From assembly GCA_051294375.1 (NCBI GenBank), contig CM119263.1:27186004-27250003 (forward strand): DNA of 64,000 nt, read 5' to 3'. The number at the start of each line of letters is the position of its first letter. The stretch's first letter is position 1. Shown one piece after another: positions 36,429-47,319 of this stretch. The notes below the pieces were generated by a model. It made no database searches. It was not told the origin of the DNA and saw only the letters and a program-made list of their open reading frames with translations. A program made the translations under genes and the position numbers. Origin of the DNA: Paraspadella gotoi (lineage: Eukaryota > Chaetognatha).

Positions 36429-37330
36429 CATTTTCCTGCGAGACTCGCGCAGTCGTGACGCTCGTGTCAACCGTAGGTCGCGTCCGCGGAGCTGAGGGTC
36501 ACGTGACTGACACGTATGACACGTTGTCAAGTAGCTTCGCATGGTAGCGTCACAGGTCAAGACGGATAATGCCGAGTGATGAACGTTCGTTGACCTTTCT
36601 TTGTCTACGTATATCTTTGATTATGTATTTGTTGGTTTCCCCTTGTAACATTTGCTCCTTTTTTTTTGCTGCGTTTACCCTTTTTATTGTCCACTGTTTG
36701 TTTATTTATTTATTCGTTCGTTCATGTATTCGTTCGTTCGTTTTTTCGTTCATTCATTCATTAATTCGTTCATTCATTCATTCATTCATTCATTCATTCC
36801 ATTCATCATCATTCTTTATTTATTCATTCATTCTCATTCTTTTCATATCATTCATTCTTTTTTCATTCATCTAGTCATTCTTTCATAATTAATTAAATTT
36901 AATTCATTCATTCATTCATTCATTCATTCATTCATTCTTCCAATTTTCTCTACGTTCTCCCTTTATATCCTAGTTCGTTCTTTCTTTTCAATTCCCATCA
37001 AACCTTTACTCTTCCCTCTCCACGACGAGGTGCCATCCCTTCATCAGAAAAGGTCATGGCGTTCACGGTTGAGATCGTCGAGGATTTTCTCTTCAGCGTC
37101 GCTCCACGAGTATCGCCGGGGAGAATTGCAAACGGTGAAACTGGACTCGTGAATACCTTTTGCCAATTTATATTTCCCCCATCGCTCTGTAGTTCTTCAT
37201 ATTTTCGTCTAAAACACTGGAACTCTTAAAACCCCTTCTCAATTACCTCCACCCTAAAGTGGCCACCTCCAGGGCCACCCTTCCCCCATCCCCCTCTTAA
37301 TCGGTTCCCGGGTCTTCCCCTCTGACTTTT
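36429..37330. other. Intergenic, with a (CATT)n array
   Basis: Apart from the tetranucleotide array (36,710-36,950), the sequence has no splice-bounded frame. Confidence 0.6.
36710..36950. repeat. (CATT)n / (CGTT)n tetranucleotide array
   Basis: Units of cgtt and catt, with cattcattcattcatt dominating at 36,751-36,799 and 36,903-36,937. The two blocks are separated by degenerate units. Confidence 0.95.
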
Positions 37331-37346
37331 CTAGTAAAGATAAAGA

Positions 37347-37362
37347 GAGAGAGAGCAGAGAC

Positions 37363-37397
<35 letters not shown>

Positions 37398-37425
37398 GAG
37401 AGAGAGAGAGAGAGAAGAGAGAGAT
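37347..37425. repeat. (GA)n microsatellite
   Basis: GA array with rare c interruptions, immediately upstream of the small ORF at 37,434. Confidence 0.95.
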
Positions 37426-37433
37426 CCTCTGTT

Positions 37434-37553
37434 ATGGCGTCGAACCTTGGCGAGTACGTGACTTGGCTAGCGAACGAAGAAGAGCCAAAGCCGGCGACCG
37501 AAGAAATCGGCGACCGGAAGGCGGCGGCCGGAAGTCTCATTAGCGCGGATTGA
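37434..37553 (+). CDS. Small ORF, 39 residues, unidentified
   Basis: The ATG has G at -3 and G at +4. The frame encodes 39 residues beginning MASNLGEYVTWLANEEE and ending AAAGSLISAD before a TGA. Composition is protein-like (Glu, Ala, Lys) with G/C-rich third positions, unlike the GA array upstream. It lies just before a 208-N gap, so it could be a complete micropeptide, an upstream ORF, or the end of an exon. No homolog is recognised. Confidence 0.35.
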   Translation: MASNLGEYVTWLANEEEPKPATEEIGDRKAAAGSLISAD

Positions 37554-37573
37554 TGGAGGACGCGCCGGACGCG

Positions 37574-37781
37574 NNNNNNNNNNNNNNNNNNNNNNNNNNN
37601 NNNNNNNNNNNNNNNNNNNNNNNNNNNNNNNNNNNNNNNNNNNNNNNNNNNNNNNNNNNNNNNNNNNNNNNNNNNNNNNNNNNNNNNNNNNNNNNNNNNN
37701 NNNNNNNNNNNNNNNNNNNNNNNNNNNNNNNNNNNNNNNNNNNNNNNNNNNNNNNNNNNNNNNNNNNNNNNNNNNNNNNNN
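37574..37781. other. Assembly gap, 208 N
   Basis: Flanked by GC-rich sequence (gcgccggacgcg) on the left. Confidence 0.99.
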
Positions 37782-38735
37782 TTCCACCCGTGGTCCGAAC
37801 CGTAACCCTAAACACCCTGGAGCGGAGTTCTTAATTTACGCCACCAAGCAGCTTTCCGTTTTTAGCTTTCAGTTTTTTTTCGTTCTTGACAAATTTTATT
37901 TTTCCAATCATGTTAAAACTATGTAATATGTTGTAACTACCAATAAACTTTGTATTTATAACTATTTTAAGTTTGATGGCAATTTTCGAATCCCAAACCT
38001 CTCATCTTAATACATTTTCCATATTGTACACTCTAGTGCACAGCTTCTAATCTAAAAGACATTAGTTATTTAATCTTTCTTTTACTTGTAATTGTTTTGT
38101 CTTACCAATTTCTTATATTTATTGTCCGCCAAATAGAGACAGAGACAATCGTCAACCGGAGACAATTGTCTCGTCCCTTCTTCCGGATCAGGAGTTGACT
38201 TTTGTCTCTCCGAGTTTCTCGGGTCCTCGACCCAAAATTGCGTCACCCTTGGATGCTCGACGAATTTGACCCGATCGATTCTCCGGTCATGGATTCGGTT
38301 CTTTTTAGCTCTTTTACTTATTCCACTCCTCCCTTCCTCTCACCCACCACAACTCTTCCAACGATATCTTGATCCTTGTCTCCCTGTTCCCTCTGACCCA
38401 TTCCGTCTCTCGAACAGAACGCCCTCTTCGCTCGCGCTGAACTCGGACCGCTTGACCGCCCACGCGATGATCTCCTCCCACTCGATCCCTTCAAACCTTT
38501 CTTTTCACGATGCATCTTCGCCTTCTCCCACCTACCCTCCCTTTCTCCTTCTCCCTTCTTTTTCTCGGCCTCTTTTCCTTCATCTCACCTTCGATGACCC
38601 TCGCTCACTTTTCCCTCTCCGCCAAAAATAAGACCGCCCCCCTTCCAGACCCCGCCCAACCCTCTCCCAAGCTCATTCTCCTTTTTCCATTATGAAAAAA
38701 TCCCCCCATCGCGCGCCCTTATTCGCCGCCGCTCA
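37782..38735. other. No gene seen
   Basis: AT-rich first half, then pyrimidine-rich sequence (38,320-38,690). The inverted phrase agacaatcgtcaaccggagacaattgtct near 38,138 is the only local structure noted. Confidence 0.5.
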
Positions 38736-38890
38736 NNNNNNNNNNNNNNNNNNNNNNNNNNNNNNNNNNNNNNNNNNNNNNNNNNNNNNNNNNNNNNNNN
38801 NNNNNNNNNNNNNNNNNNNNNNNNNNNNNNNNNNNNNNNNNNNNNNNNNNNNNNNNNNNNNNNNNNNNNNNNNNNNNNNNNNNNNNNNNN
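38736..38890. other. Assembly gap, 155 N
   Basis: No repeat is obvious on the left; acacag begins the right flank. Confidence 0.99.
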
Positions 38891-39889
38891 ACACAGTCAA
38901 GAGTTTATGATACTTTGGACTGTGGAAAAAAAGAGCTCAATTAGATTACAACCGTTGATAAGAATATAGATAAAAAGGTAATGTTGGTCAGCCATTTAGT
39001 TACCGAGGAATGACGTCATGTGACGACCGGAATAATGAATGTGAACCGATCGGTCAGGCATCAAAAGGGGGCGACTGTGGGCGGTGGTGACCAGGGTGGG
39101 CGCGGTCGGAATAAATTTCGTTTCCGGTGAATAATTTAAAACCTAAAAAAAATTGAATTTTAAATCGTGAAGTGAATGGAATCGTAGAAGAGGCGGGTGA
39201 TGGTAGGAGGCAGAAGAGGGGACAAAAAGAAAGAAACTAAATTTATGTATATTGTTATTGTAAAATGAATATGCAATTTATTTTTATTTAAACCTAGCCT
39301 TATAATTTCGTAAATATTTCATCTGATTAAACTTTAAATTCGACGTGCTAAAACCTTTTATTCTCTACTGTTTGTATTGGTTGGCTTAGGTTAGTTTGTT
39401 ATAAAAAGTTTGGATTATCTTGTGTTTCCCTGAGTTCGCGATCGATATAATAAAGATGACAACGATTTTTTTAATTTTTTTGGTTCCTTCGTCTAACGAC
39501 GACACGTATCTTAAAATACTCGTTAAAACGGTATTTCCTAATGTGATTTATATTGAATAAATTAAATAGTAACAATTTTTTACTTTAAAATGATGTTTTG
39601 ACAATGATTTTTTATCGATGGATATTGTCACGTGTATTGTCATTCCTAACTTTTGTGTCTCCCCAGTTTTTCCGTGCGCGAGAGGTAAAAGCAAAGATAA
39701 AAGAAATGATATTAATCAAACAGATGACGACGATGACGACGACGACACGCTTCTGCAGTATTTTCGTTTTTCGATATGAAAAGTTAGGTAAAAATTCAAA
39801 AACTAAAAAAAAAATTAAAATTGTTAAAAATTGACTTGGTTAAAAAATTCATAAACAATTTGTTCCACCTATTACAAATCTGCGTCACG
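38891..39889. other. Upstream region of the DEG/ENaC gene, with CRE palindrome
   Basis: TGACGTCA at 39,011-39,018 is a perfect CRE, about 870 bp before the channel start codon. The 39,598-39,834 stretch is open in one frame but reads like 5' leader, with a (gac) run near 39,724-39,746. No other gene is seen. Confidence 0.4.
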
Positions 39890-40228
39890 ATGCCAGTGTC
39901 ACCAGTTACAAATGACAACAAAAAGAACAGCAACGTCAGTCCCACTCGCGCCTTTCTAGACCGAACGTCTCTTCATGGAGTCGACCGCCTGGTCTCTACT
40001 TCAGGCGGCAGGCGACTCTTCTGGACGCTCATCTGCCTGGTATCTTACGTGAATCTCTTGACTCTTATTGTCCTGACGACGATGGAATATTTGGACGTGG
40101 AAAACACGACTGTTGACGTCAAAGTAAAGAAGATGAAGTATGATCACAATTCTTTGGAAGGTACGGATCTGTACCCACGGATGGTGGTCTGCGTGGCGAG
40201 GAGTAATTATACTCTGGAGGATTATCAG
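39890..40228 (+). CDS. DEG/ENaC exon 1: N-terminus and TM1
   Basis: Encodes 113 residues from ATG 39,890: cytoplasmic N-terminus, HG motif, TM1, and the first extracellular strand up to YTLEDYQ. The start could also be the in-frame ATG at 39,821, but that extension reads like leader sequence. No good GT donor fits. CAG|GCAATA at 40,228/40,229 would need a GC-AG intron, and AAG|GTACGG near 40,160 would cut the conserved YPRMVVC motif. Confidence 0.7.
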
Positions 40229-41738
40229 GCAATAATACTCAAATTAATAATTGAATAATGGAAAATGAATCATTAAATATTGTTTAATGATGCGTTTTTC
40301 GGCCAATTTTCCGCAACCAAACTTTCTTTCTTCTCTGCTGCTTCTCCTCTTCTTCTAATGCCTGCTCTCAATGCTCTCTCTCTCTCTCTCGTCTCTCTCT
40401 CATCTGCTGCGTCTCATCTCTGTCTGCTCTCTGCTTTCCTCATCTCTCTTCTGTCACACACACAATATAGTCGCACATGCAATTGCAACGAGATGGTGCA
40501 GCGGCAAGCACTTCTCTCGCCGATTTCCGTCCGACCCCTTTTCACCGCCAGTTACTACGCCAATCCCGGCGCCCGCTCGGCCTACGGAATCTGCTCTCTT
40601 CTACCTGGATCCGAAGTAGAGATCTACTGGGGAAAAGTGAAGGAGCTTAACATTTTCTTTCGCTTGACGCGAGAGCAGGAAACGCCGCTGGAAAGCAACG
40701 CAGGATTCCTGCTGCGGCGTCCGGAGAAAAATAACATCGTTGAGATGCAAGTCGTCGGTGTGAGGAGGCTGTCCATTAAGGGGAGTGTGGTCTTAGTATA
40801 CTAATCTAGTATACATTTATCACTATTATGTATTTTGATTTTATTACTATATTAAAAAAAAAGAAATGGAATCTATAAAATAAGTTTAAACTAAGTTCCC
40901 GGCTTTGATCGATTTACAATAAAATATTAGATAACCTATAAAACTGAATTGATTTTATTGTGCTTTAAGCCTCTTTTTCTACTTTAAGACCGCAGGATAT
41001 ACAAACGAATATCCTCCGGGAGTGAAAAACGAAACGCCCGTCTACGATCCTTATCATTGTCACGATCTTTGTTTCGCGCGGGAGATCGAACGGGAGAATT
41101 CCAATTGCGACTCTTTGCCTTCCAGACATTTGCAGTTGGTTTGGAAGAATGATTGGTGGCAGAGGCGCGCTGCGTATTGCGTCACCAACGAAGGGGACTT
41201 TCCGTTGCCTGCGTATTGCTTGTGCAATAACTATCGAATATTTAATGTGGACGAATGCGTAAGAGGTGAGGAAATTTTTTTTTTAATTAACTTGACAGTT
41301 TTACAGCTTTCATACGTTTGCCAAGTTTTTCTATTGATTATCGTAGTAATTCTGGACCATAAAAACATCTCCAAGTCGTGCATGGACGAATGTAAACCTT
41401 CATCGGTCATCGACCACGTTCGATACAATCCGCTTATTTACGACAACAAATTCAGAGACGTCATTTGCCGCAAATTCTACGTTTGCTTCAACGACAGCCT
41501 CTCGCCCAACACCTTTATCGGGGTGCAGCAAGAAATCGATCTGGAGGAGATTATCAAGAAGCCGAAAATGTCGAGATCTGATTTGCTGGCGGCCATTGGT
41601 GGATATTTGGGTCTTTTGGTCGGAGTGTCGGTCATAACAATCGTTGAAGTTTTGGAATTTGTTACCGAGATGTTGAGAAGGGTTTTTGAAAAAAGGAGAG
41701 AGAGTAGCGGGAGCTTCGAAATTAATGGAGAAGAATAA
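39890..41738 (+). CDS. DEG/ENaC-family sodium channel subunit, four exons
   Basis: Amiloride-sensitive-type cation channels assemble as trimers in the plasma membrane, each subunit having two membrane spans and a large extracellular domain. Hallmarks in order: the gating His-Gly in RTSLHGVDRL; TM1 around RRLFWTLICLVSYVNLLTLI; YPRMVVC in place of the usual FPxxTxC after TM1; a YGIC finger/ball segment; a Cys-bearing thumb (YDPYHCHDLC); and pre-TM2 LLAAIGGYLGLLVGVSVI with the GxS selectivity filter (GVS), then TM2. Introns 2 and 3 join in phase. The predicted length of about 437 residues is short for the family (usually 500-650), and one extracellular Cys position appears replaced (ECKPSS). Ligand and activation mode cannot be told. 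It is intact at sequence level except for the uncertain exon 1/2 junction. Confidence 0.88.
40376..40450. repeat. CT-rich tract within DEG/ENaC intron 1
   Basis: Imperfect CT microsatellite forming the polypyrimidine stretch upstream of the exon 2 acceptor. Confidence 0.85.
40471..40784 (+). CDS. DEG/ENaC exon 2: finger/ball region
   Basis: The acceptor after the long CT tract (acacacaatatag) ends at 40,470. The frame reads TCNCNEMVQRQALLSP, then YGIC and a predicted beta-rich segment, to GA|GTGTGG at 40,784. Its leading phase does not match the GC donor of exon 1. Starting instead at 40,493 or 40,502 (gtgcag|CGG) would restore the frame. The junction with exon 3 is in phase (leftover A plus GA). 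Confidence 0.65.
40996..41265 (+). CDS. DEG/ENaC exon 3: thumb/palm region
   Basis: The acceptor ctttaagaccgcag ends at 40,995. The exon is 270 nt and carries six or more cysteines (HCHDLC, NCDS, YCVTNEG, YCLCNN, DEC) typical of the disulfide-rich thumb. It ends AGAG|GTGAGG with one leftover base. An alternative donor TGC|GTAAGA lies 7 nt earlier and would break the frame. Confidence 0.75.
41347..41738 (+). CDS. DEG/ENaC exon 4: palm end, TM2 and C-terminus
   Basis: The acceptor ttctattgattatcgtag ends at 41,346, giving an 81-nt intron that happens to be stop-free. The leftover G plus TA makes Val, so the join reads DECVRVILDHKNISKSCMDEC. TM2 with the GVS filter is followed by a short basic tail and a stop at 41,736-41,738. 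The last ~34 coding bases and the adjacent 3' sequence recur at 47,916-48,006. Confidence 0.8.
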
Positions 41739-41795
41739 TATACATTAACTTATCCTACGATTTCAAAGTTCGTCTATACTTTAAGATTTTATTTC
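41705..41795. repeat. Direct repeat, left copy (end of DEG/ENaC gene)
   Basis: From tagcgggagcttcg through ctttaagattttattt. It includes the last codons and the stop of the channel. The right copy is at 47,916-48,006, with scattered substitutions and small indels. Confidence 0.85.
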
Positions 41796-42225
41796 TAGCG
41801 CTTCAATGCAAAAATCAGCAAAATCGTCGGCAGGCATTCCCCAAAAAAGTTTTTATGGCCGCAAATCACCAGCCTAAAATCGGCTTCTCGCGTAATCAAG
41901 TGCGCGCCTAGTGTTAAGGATTTCAATTTTGGTTGGCCAATAAGGATTATGTACTACGAGCACGTATGAGTAGTAATGCTCGATGCGGGCCGCAAGATTC
42001 AAATAAAAAACGCGAGCGAAGAAATGGAAGCACGGCGAATCGGAAAGATGCATGATATTTGCGAAATAAATATTTACTGATCTTAACAATATTAATTAAT
42101 AATTGTTAATTTGCTTAAAAATTTATTTTATATTTTTATGGTTAAATCCTTGGATAGTAAAATAATGGGTGTTAATAATATGGTGGATATCTAAAATCGC
42201 ACCAAACGCGTTCATCAGCGGCATT

Positions 42226-42300
42226 GGTGCGCGAGGAGGCCAAGTCATTTGCTTCCCACCCAAAAGGTCGCGGGGTTCTAGGCCCGGTGGTCGTCGCTGG
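42226..42300 (+). mobile_element. tRNA-derived SINE head (A and B boxes)
   Basis: TGGTGCGCGAG at 42,235-42,245 fits the pol III A box with one mismatch. GGTTCTAGGCC at 42,274-42,284 fits the B box closely. The spacing is about 29 bp between boxes, as in tRNA genes. Stems do not fold into a normal tRNA. The 3' limit of the element is not visible. Confidence 0.45.
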
Positions 42301-44430
42301 CAGTTAAGAGGGACGGGCGGCGCTTAACCTACCGCTTTGTAACTTGTGTTACAGCCTGATCCGATAGCTCAGGGACTGCTTATATAGAACGGTTCTGTCA
42401 CTTAACACGAACACATAAAATAAGTTACTGTCTCTTCAATCAATAACAAAATTATATGTATTCTCGCTGACCGGATGCTTACTGCAAACCAATGCAGAAT
42501 ATTTGAAAATGCTTTTGTGATTCATATCTCGAGGCAGGTTTATTTAATGAAGCTGATGCTCCAACAATTGAAAAAAATATATTCTGAGAGTATTTACAGC
42601 ATCATATATATATATAAATTAGATTCATTTCGCGTGAATCTATCACAAAGGAGATGAAAGCAGCAAACCAAATGATACAAGCAAAGGCAGTCCTCCTTTA
42701 ATAATACCGGTTTAACTGCAAAAAACAATAATAAAAGGTATGGGGGATTGAGTATGTATAAAAATAAAAAACATATAAAAGAAGTGTAGTGAAAAAAGTA
42801 ATTTGTTGTATTTGTTGTACATAAACAAGAAATAGCTCATATGTAAATCAGCATAAGAAGCTAAAGTTTTTCATTATTTAAATTCTTATTTTTTCGAATT
42901 TATGCAAAAAAAGCTGAAAAGTTTGCCGGCAACAATTTTTTTTGATATGATAGTCTCTGAATGACAAAAGAGACTTTTTATTTCTAATTATTGCTGGCGC
43001 ATGTCAATCAATAACCTAGTTGCGCTACACTATAGTGTATGTGTTTCATGAAAAAAACATTTGTATTAATATTTTTATTAAATGTCAATTGGTTAAAAAA
43101 AATGCGAATTATTCATAAATAAAATCATAGGCAAATTATTTAAAAAATACAAAGTTGCTGTCGGCTGGCGCCGTAGGAAAGAACCCGCGCGCAAGAGCGC
43201 CAATTGTTGGTAGAGCTGCCAGCCACTGAGGTGGGATTCGCGCAGCAGCTGTTTGTTGAAGGGCAGGAATTACACTGTACGCCGGACCCGCCACTATGAT
43301 TGGATCCAACCGGGCACAAACTATTTTTTAAAGAAAGTAGCTTATTGAAGAGCAAAACATTAAGTAAAGCGCAATCAGGCGTGCATGACTATTAAATAGC
43401 CGGGTTAAATCCACCTGGGAAAGTATCAATAGTGGTACGAACCGGTAAGCTTCGTAAGCCTGGGCGAAAGGAAAATCCCCAGGCCTAGTTCCAAAAAGCC
43501 TATGGTCCCAGTTCCATTAGCTGCGAGAGAAGGTTAAGAATGTTGCAGGAAAGCACTTTCAGATCACAAGCAATTTTAATAATTGAATATTTCTGTAATA
43601 AATAAAAAATATTGTATTTAAGAATGAAACGGCAACTAATCTAATCATTCTCAATAATTTTTTCGAATGCAAAGGAGACAAATCTAGGATTAACTTTGTT
43701 TTACGCTTGCAAAACATTTAAAATTGTGCATTTAATATTAATAATTAGCATTGCATTGCATTAAGATTAAAAAATTTTTTAATTTAATTACTTTCAATGA
43801 TGGGTGGAAAGCAATGATTTTGATTGAGGGCCACCTTGTTTGATAGTATGACGGTGCCACCCAGATTCACCGAATGCCAAACATCTGAGTTCCGTTTGAT
43901 CATTTGCTATTTTGAAATTTTCTAACAATGAATGAACAAATATAATAACATTCAGTCAGTTTAAGAGTTAAGACTAAACTTTCATTTCATTCCGCATTTG
44001 AAATCCGTGGGAGTTTGGTTACCGCCATAATGCCGAGAGCATGTTTGGTTGTGGGAGGGCTTCAGGAAAAGGCAGGGGCTCCTTGTCGCCGGCCACCCAA
44101 CGGGTTTCGAAGCTAAACAGAGAGATTGGAAAATGTATTCCTTAGCGCTTGGCATTTAAGTTTGGAGACCGCTTCGTATTTCAATTAGCGCTCGTAAGAA
44201 AGTGGGTGGTGCTGCTTGAAGATGATAGCTCCCTGGAACGGGAAAGAACAACTGAACGTCAAAAGCAGACTTTATGGCCGTAAATCCTAATCTTACTATA
44301 CAAATTAACAAAAGTTAAATATTCTTAAATCTTTAAGCAGCTAAAATTTTACTTTCGACCGACATGGGAATATATAAAGTCTATTAAAAAAATTAATTTA
44401 AAGAAAATAATTTATTGGATGCGAAAAGAT

Positions 44431-44674
44431 TATTTTAGTGTCAACTAGAAAATGTTTTTAGTATTTTTAGTGGGCTACACGGAGTTTAACGCGTGCGGCG
44501 GTATGCGCCTCGAAATTTTCTACGTGAGTCGCTTGCCAAAAGATTATGAAGAGAAAAGTGCGCATTATCAATATTAATCTTTATTTAATTCCATGCGAAC
44601 AAACATGCGTAATAAACGGAAGTTTCCGTCCGGGCGAATATGATATAGTGAGTATTTCATTAGCAAACCATAAA
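44431..44674. repeat. Diverged repeat, copy 1 (partner 45,701-45,949)
   Basis: Shared order: tttttagtg-t, aatgtttttagta, cacggag, tgcgcc, gattatgaagaaaa, atcaatattaat-ctttatt, aaacggaagtttccgtccgg, gcgaatat, tagtgag-atttcattag and aaac-taaag. The two copies are in direct orientation about 1.27 kb apart and well diverged. Confidence 0.7.
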
Positions 44675-45700
44675 GACAAACGTTATCTCTGCTGAATACG
44701 AGGCTTTGATGGTCGGCTTCAGCTAAAAGAGCCGGAACAAAAAATAATTCGCAAGTCATGCTGTACAGTCCCTGGTTCAATATAAAATAGTTTATTGACA
44801 ACTTTGAAAGATAGAAATGACACGATGCTTGCCGTAAATATAAACACAATTATTTGGTTGGTAGCAATGTAAACCCGGCTAAGTAAAAAAATATTAAAGT
44901 CCATGACGGGGTACACATAAAATTTTAAACAGCTAAAAATATAGGCACAACTATGCGCTTAAATTATTTGAAAAAGTAGCTTATTGATTAACCCATCCTT
45001 GGGCGTTTGATAATTTTCAGATTTTGGTCGCTCCGATACGAAGGCATCATGAAGAGTTGTGTGATGGAGTCCGTTACAGGCTATTCAACGAGTGCTCGCG
45101 AGCGACAATTTTCTCCAATTGCGCTGTCGCCAATCGCAGACACCGGAAGCAGAAGATTGTTATGAAAAAGCATAGTCTTTCTTAGTCGCCGCTAAACCAG
45201 TACGAAAGGCCAAGCAGGCAGAGACGTGATGGTCTTCCTCACAAAAGGATGCACATGAGCTTATCTTTTATGAAGTAACATGAATAGAATAATGGCGTAT
45301 AGGCTTGACGAACCTCATTCCCGATGGCTTGATGCCAAAAGAATTGTTCATAGTTGACTAAACAGTCGCCGATTGAGCCGCCGGTGCACTCGCACGGTAC
45401 ACTCTCACGCAGAGGCAGCTGGCCGTAGGCTCTCGCCGACGGACTTGACAGGACTCGCGCAACTGGAGTCGCCGAATGAAGAAAGTTGCCTTCATGGTGA
45501 CATTACGTTTTTTGAAAGTAAAATATTGAGATGAGTAAGATTTTCTTTGTCTTGAAAAGTGGTTGGTAAGCTTCATCTAATTTTACAGGTGCGAGCTCAA
45601 GACTTTTAAAATTTGCGTCGACGATCATTATTATTCGCGCCGAATTTCCATTTTTTTAAAGTTATTGATGGACGCACGCTACGGGCAAAGCGTTTATGCC

Positions 45701-45949
45701 GTTTTTAGTGTAGTCAATGTTTTTAGTAAATTTCTATGCCTCACGGAGCTGAACCGTTGGCGTTGCGCCCGTCAAAATATGCTAAGCAATGAGTCTTGGC
45801 AAATAATTATGAAGAAAAAAGTCGCATTTTTAATATTATTAATATTATTATACCTTTATTGTAATATCCATCGGAAAAACTCGTAAAAAAACGGAGTTTC
45901 CTCCGGCGGAAAAAGCGAATATTAGTGAGATTTCATTAGAAACTAAAGC
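45701..45949. repeat. Diverged repeat, copy 2 (partner 44,431-44,674)
   Basis: Direct counterpart of copy 1. Its plus strand has a 73-codon frame that is not preserved in copy 1, so the repeat is probably not a protein-coding duplicate. Confidence 0.7.
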
Positions 45950-47112
45950 GCCGAACATGCCCTTATGTAAATAAAATCGTTGGTTGACACTGGAAATAAT
46001 TTTTGCATACAATTACATTACACAACGAAAAGAATAGTTAAAAACACAAATTATTTATTTAAAAAAAAAAGGATTAAAAAAATTATTACCTTATATTATC
46101 CTAACCCTAAAAACTCTTAACCGCTATTCACGTGCTCGCTAAACTATACCACCCTAAATTCGAAAGTAAAATTAACACATTACATCCTGAATGAGGTAAC
46201 ATAAAAAATAAAATTGAGATGTAAGTAAAAAAAATATTCACCACACCTTGTTTTCAGTGCTGTGTCCTCTCGGTGATGGTGATGGTATAATGAGTATTTT
46301 TAATTGCAAATACAGAGCAAGAATAATACTGTATTCAAATTATCAGCTAGAAGATAATAATAATTAATTATTTCTTGACAAAATTTCGTTCAAGATGTGG
46401 CAACGACCGTTGCTATAAAGAAACCCAGTGGTGAATGTCGCGTTCAATAAGTCGCACCAGTGGTCCATATACACCGAAAGAATTCGCAATCAACAAAAGA
46501 CAGAGGCGAGCCAACAGCCATGGGCATTAGAAGTGGAGCACTCAAGAAGCAAAAAATTATTTGAAATGATCGAACAATTGATATTAGAAATGTGAGATAG
46601 TAAGATTGACTAGTACTAAAAATATTTTAGTTGCAATGATTAATGTTGGTGACAGAAACTGTTATTTTAATAGATTATATAAGTATATCATGAATTATAT
46701 GTTATATGTTCACATTATTCAGGCCTTATATATAAAATTAAGCTGGGAATAATAAAATTTTAAAAAATAATTTTTTAATACTTTTAATAAAGATTCAGAT
46801 TCTCATAAAAAAGTTGAATCAAAAAATATAAAAACATGTTATCAAAAATTCTGTCATCTTTTTAAAATAAGAAAAAAGGTGAAAATTCTGACTTTTTTTA
46901 TTATGCTGTATAGAAACTTATATATGTTAAAACGTTTTTAGTCATTTTTTGTGATCTAAAACATTACAAATAATGCTTATAACATATTTATAAGAGTTCT
47001 TTATATTTTTTATAGAGCGATCCAAATCAGTTCTTAAAAATAAAAAAAAATTTATTTGAAATTTGACAGATTTTATATGGGGAGGATATTACTACATAAA
47101 TAATTGAATTTG

Positions 47113-47319
47113 CTATACTGTATATGCTAAAAAAAATTTTAAAAGATTTAAAATTAGCACATTAATTATATGTTCCATAGGCAGCAAAAAAATAATGTTC
47201 ACATACAAGCCAATCTTTTCATCACTCCACTCTAATGGCCATGACACGAGGCTTTCGAAGCGTACAAAAGAAACTAATAAGCCCAGCAAATTCAATACGG
47301 CCCCAGTGAGCATAAACAA
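47113..47319 (-). CDS. Weak candidate: hydrophobic ORF, 68 residues
   Basis: A minus-strand frame with two hydrophobic stretches (MFMLTGAVLNLLGLLVSFVR and NVLILNLLKFFLAY) around a SWPLEWSDEKIG segment. It resembles part of a membrane protein, but AT-rich DNA readily yields hydrophobic frames, and no splice borders or family could be assigned. Confidence 0.2.
   Translation of the reverse strand: MFMLTGAVLNLLGLLVSFVRFESLVSWPLEWSDEKIGLYVNIIFLLPMEHIINVLILNLLKFFLAYTV

Noticed and set aside
45195-45225. ccagtacgaaaggccaag, similar to a conserved part of mitochondrial large-subunit rRNA
   Set aside because: Flanking rRNA motifs that should lie within 100 bp are absent, so a nuclear mitochondrial insert is not supported.
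46102-46112. ctaaccctaaa, telomere-like
   Set aside because: A single unit with no array.
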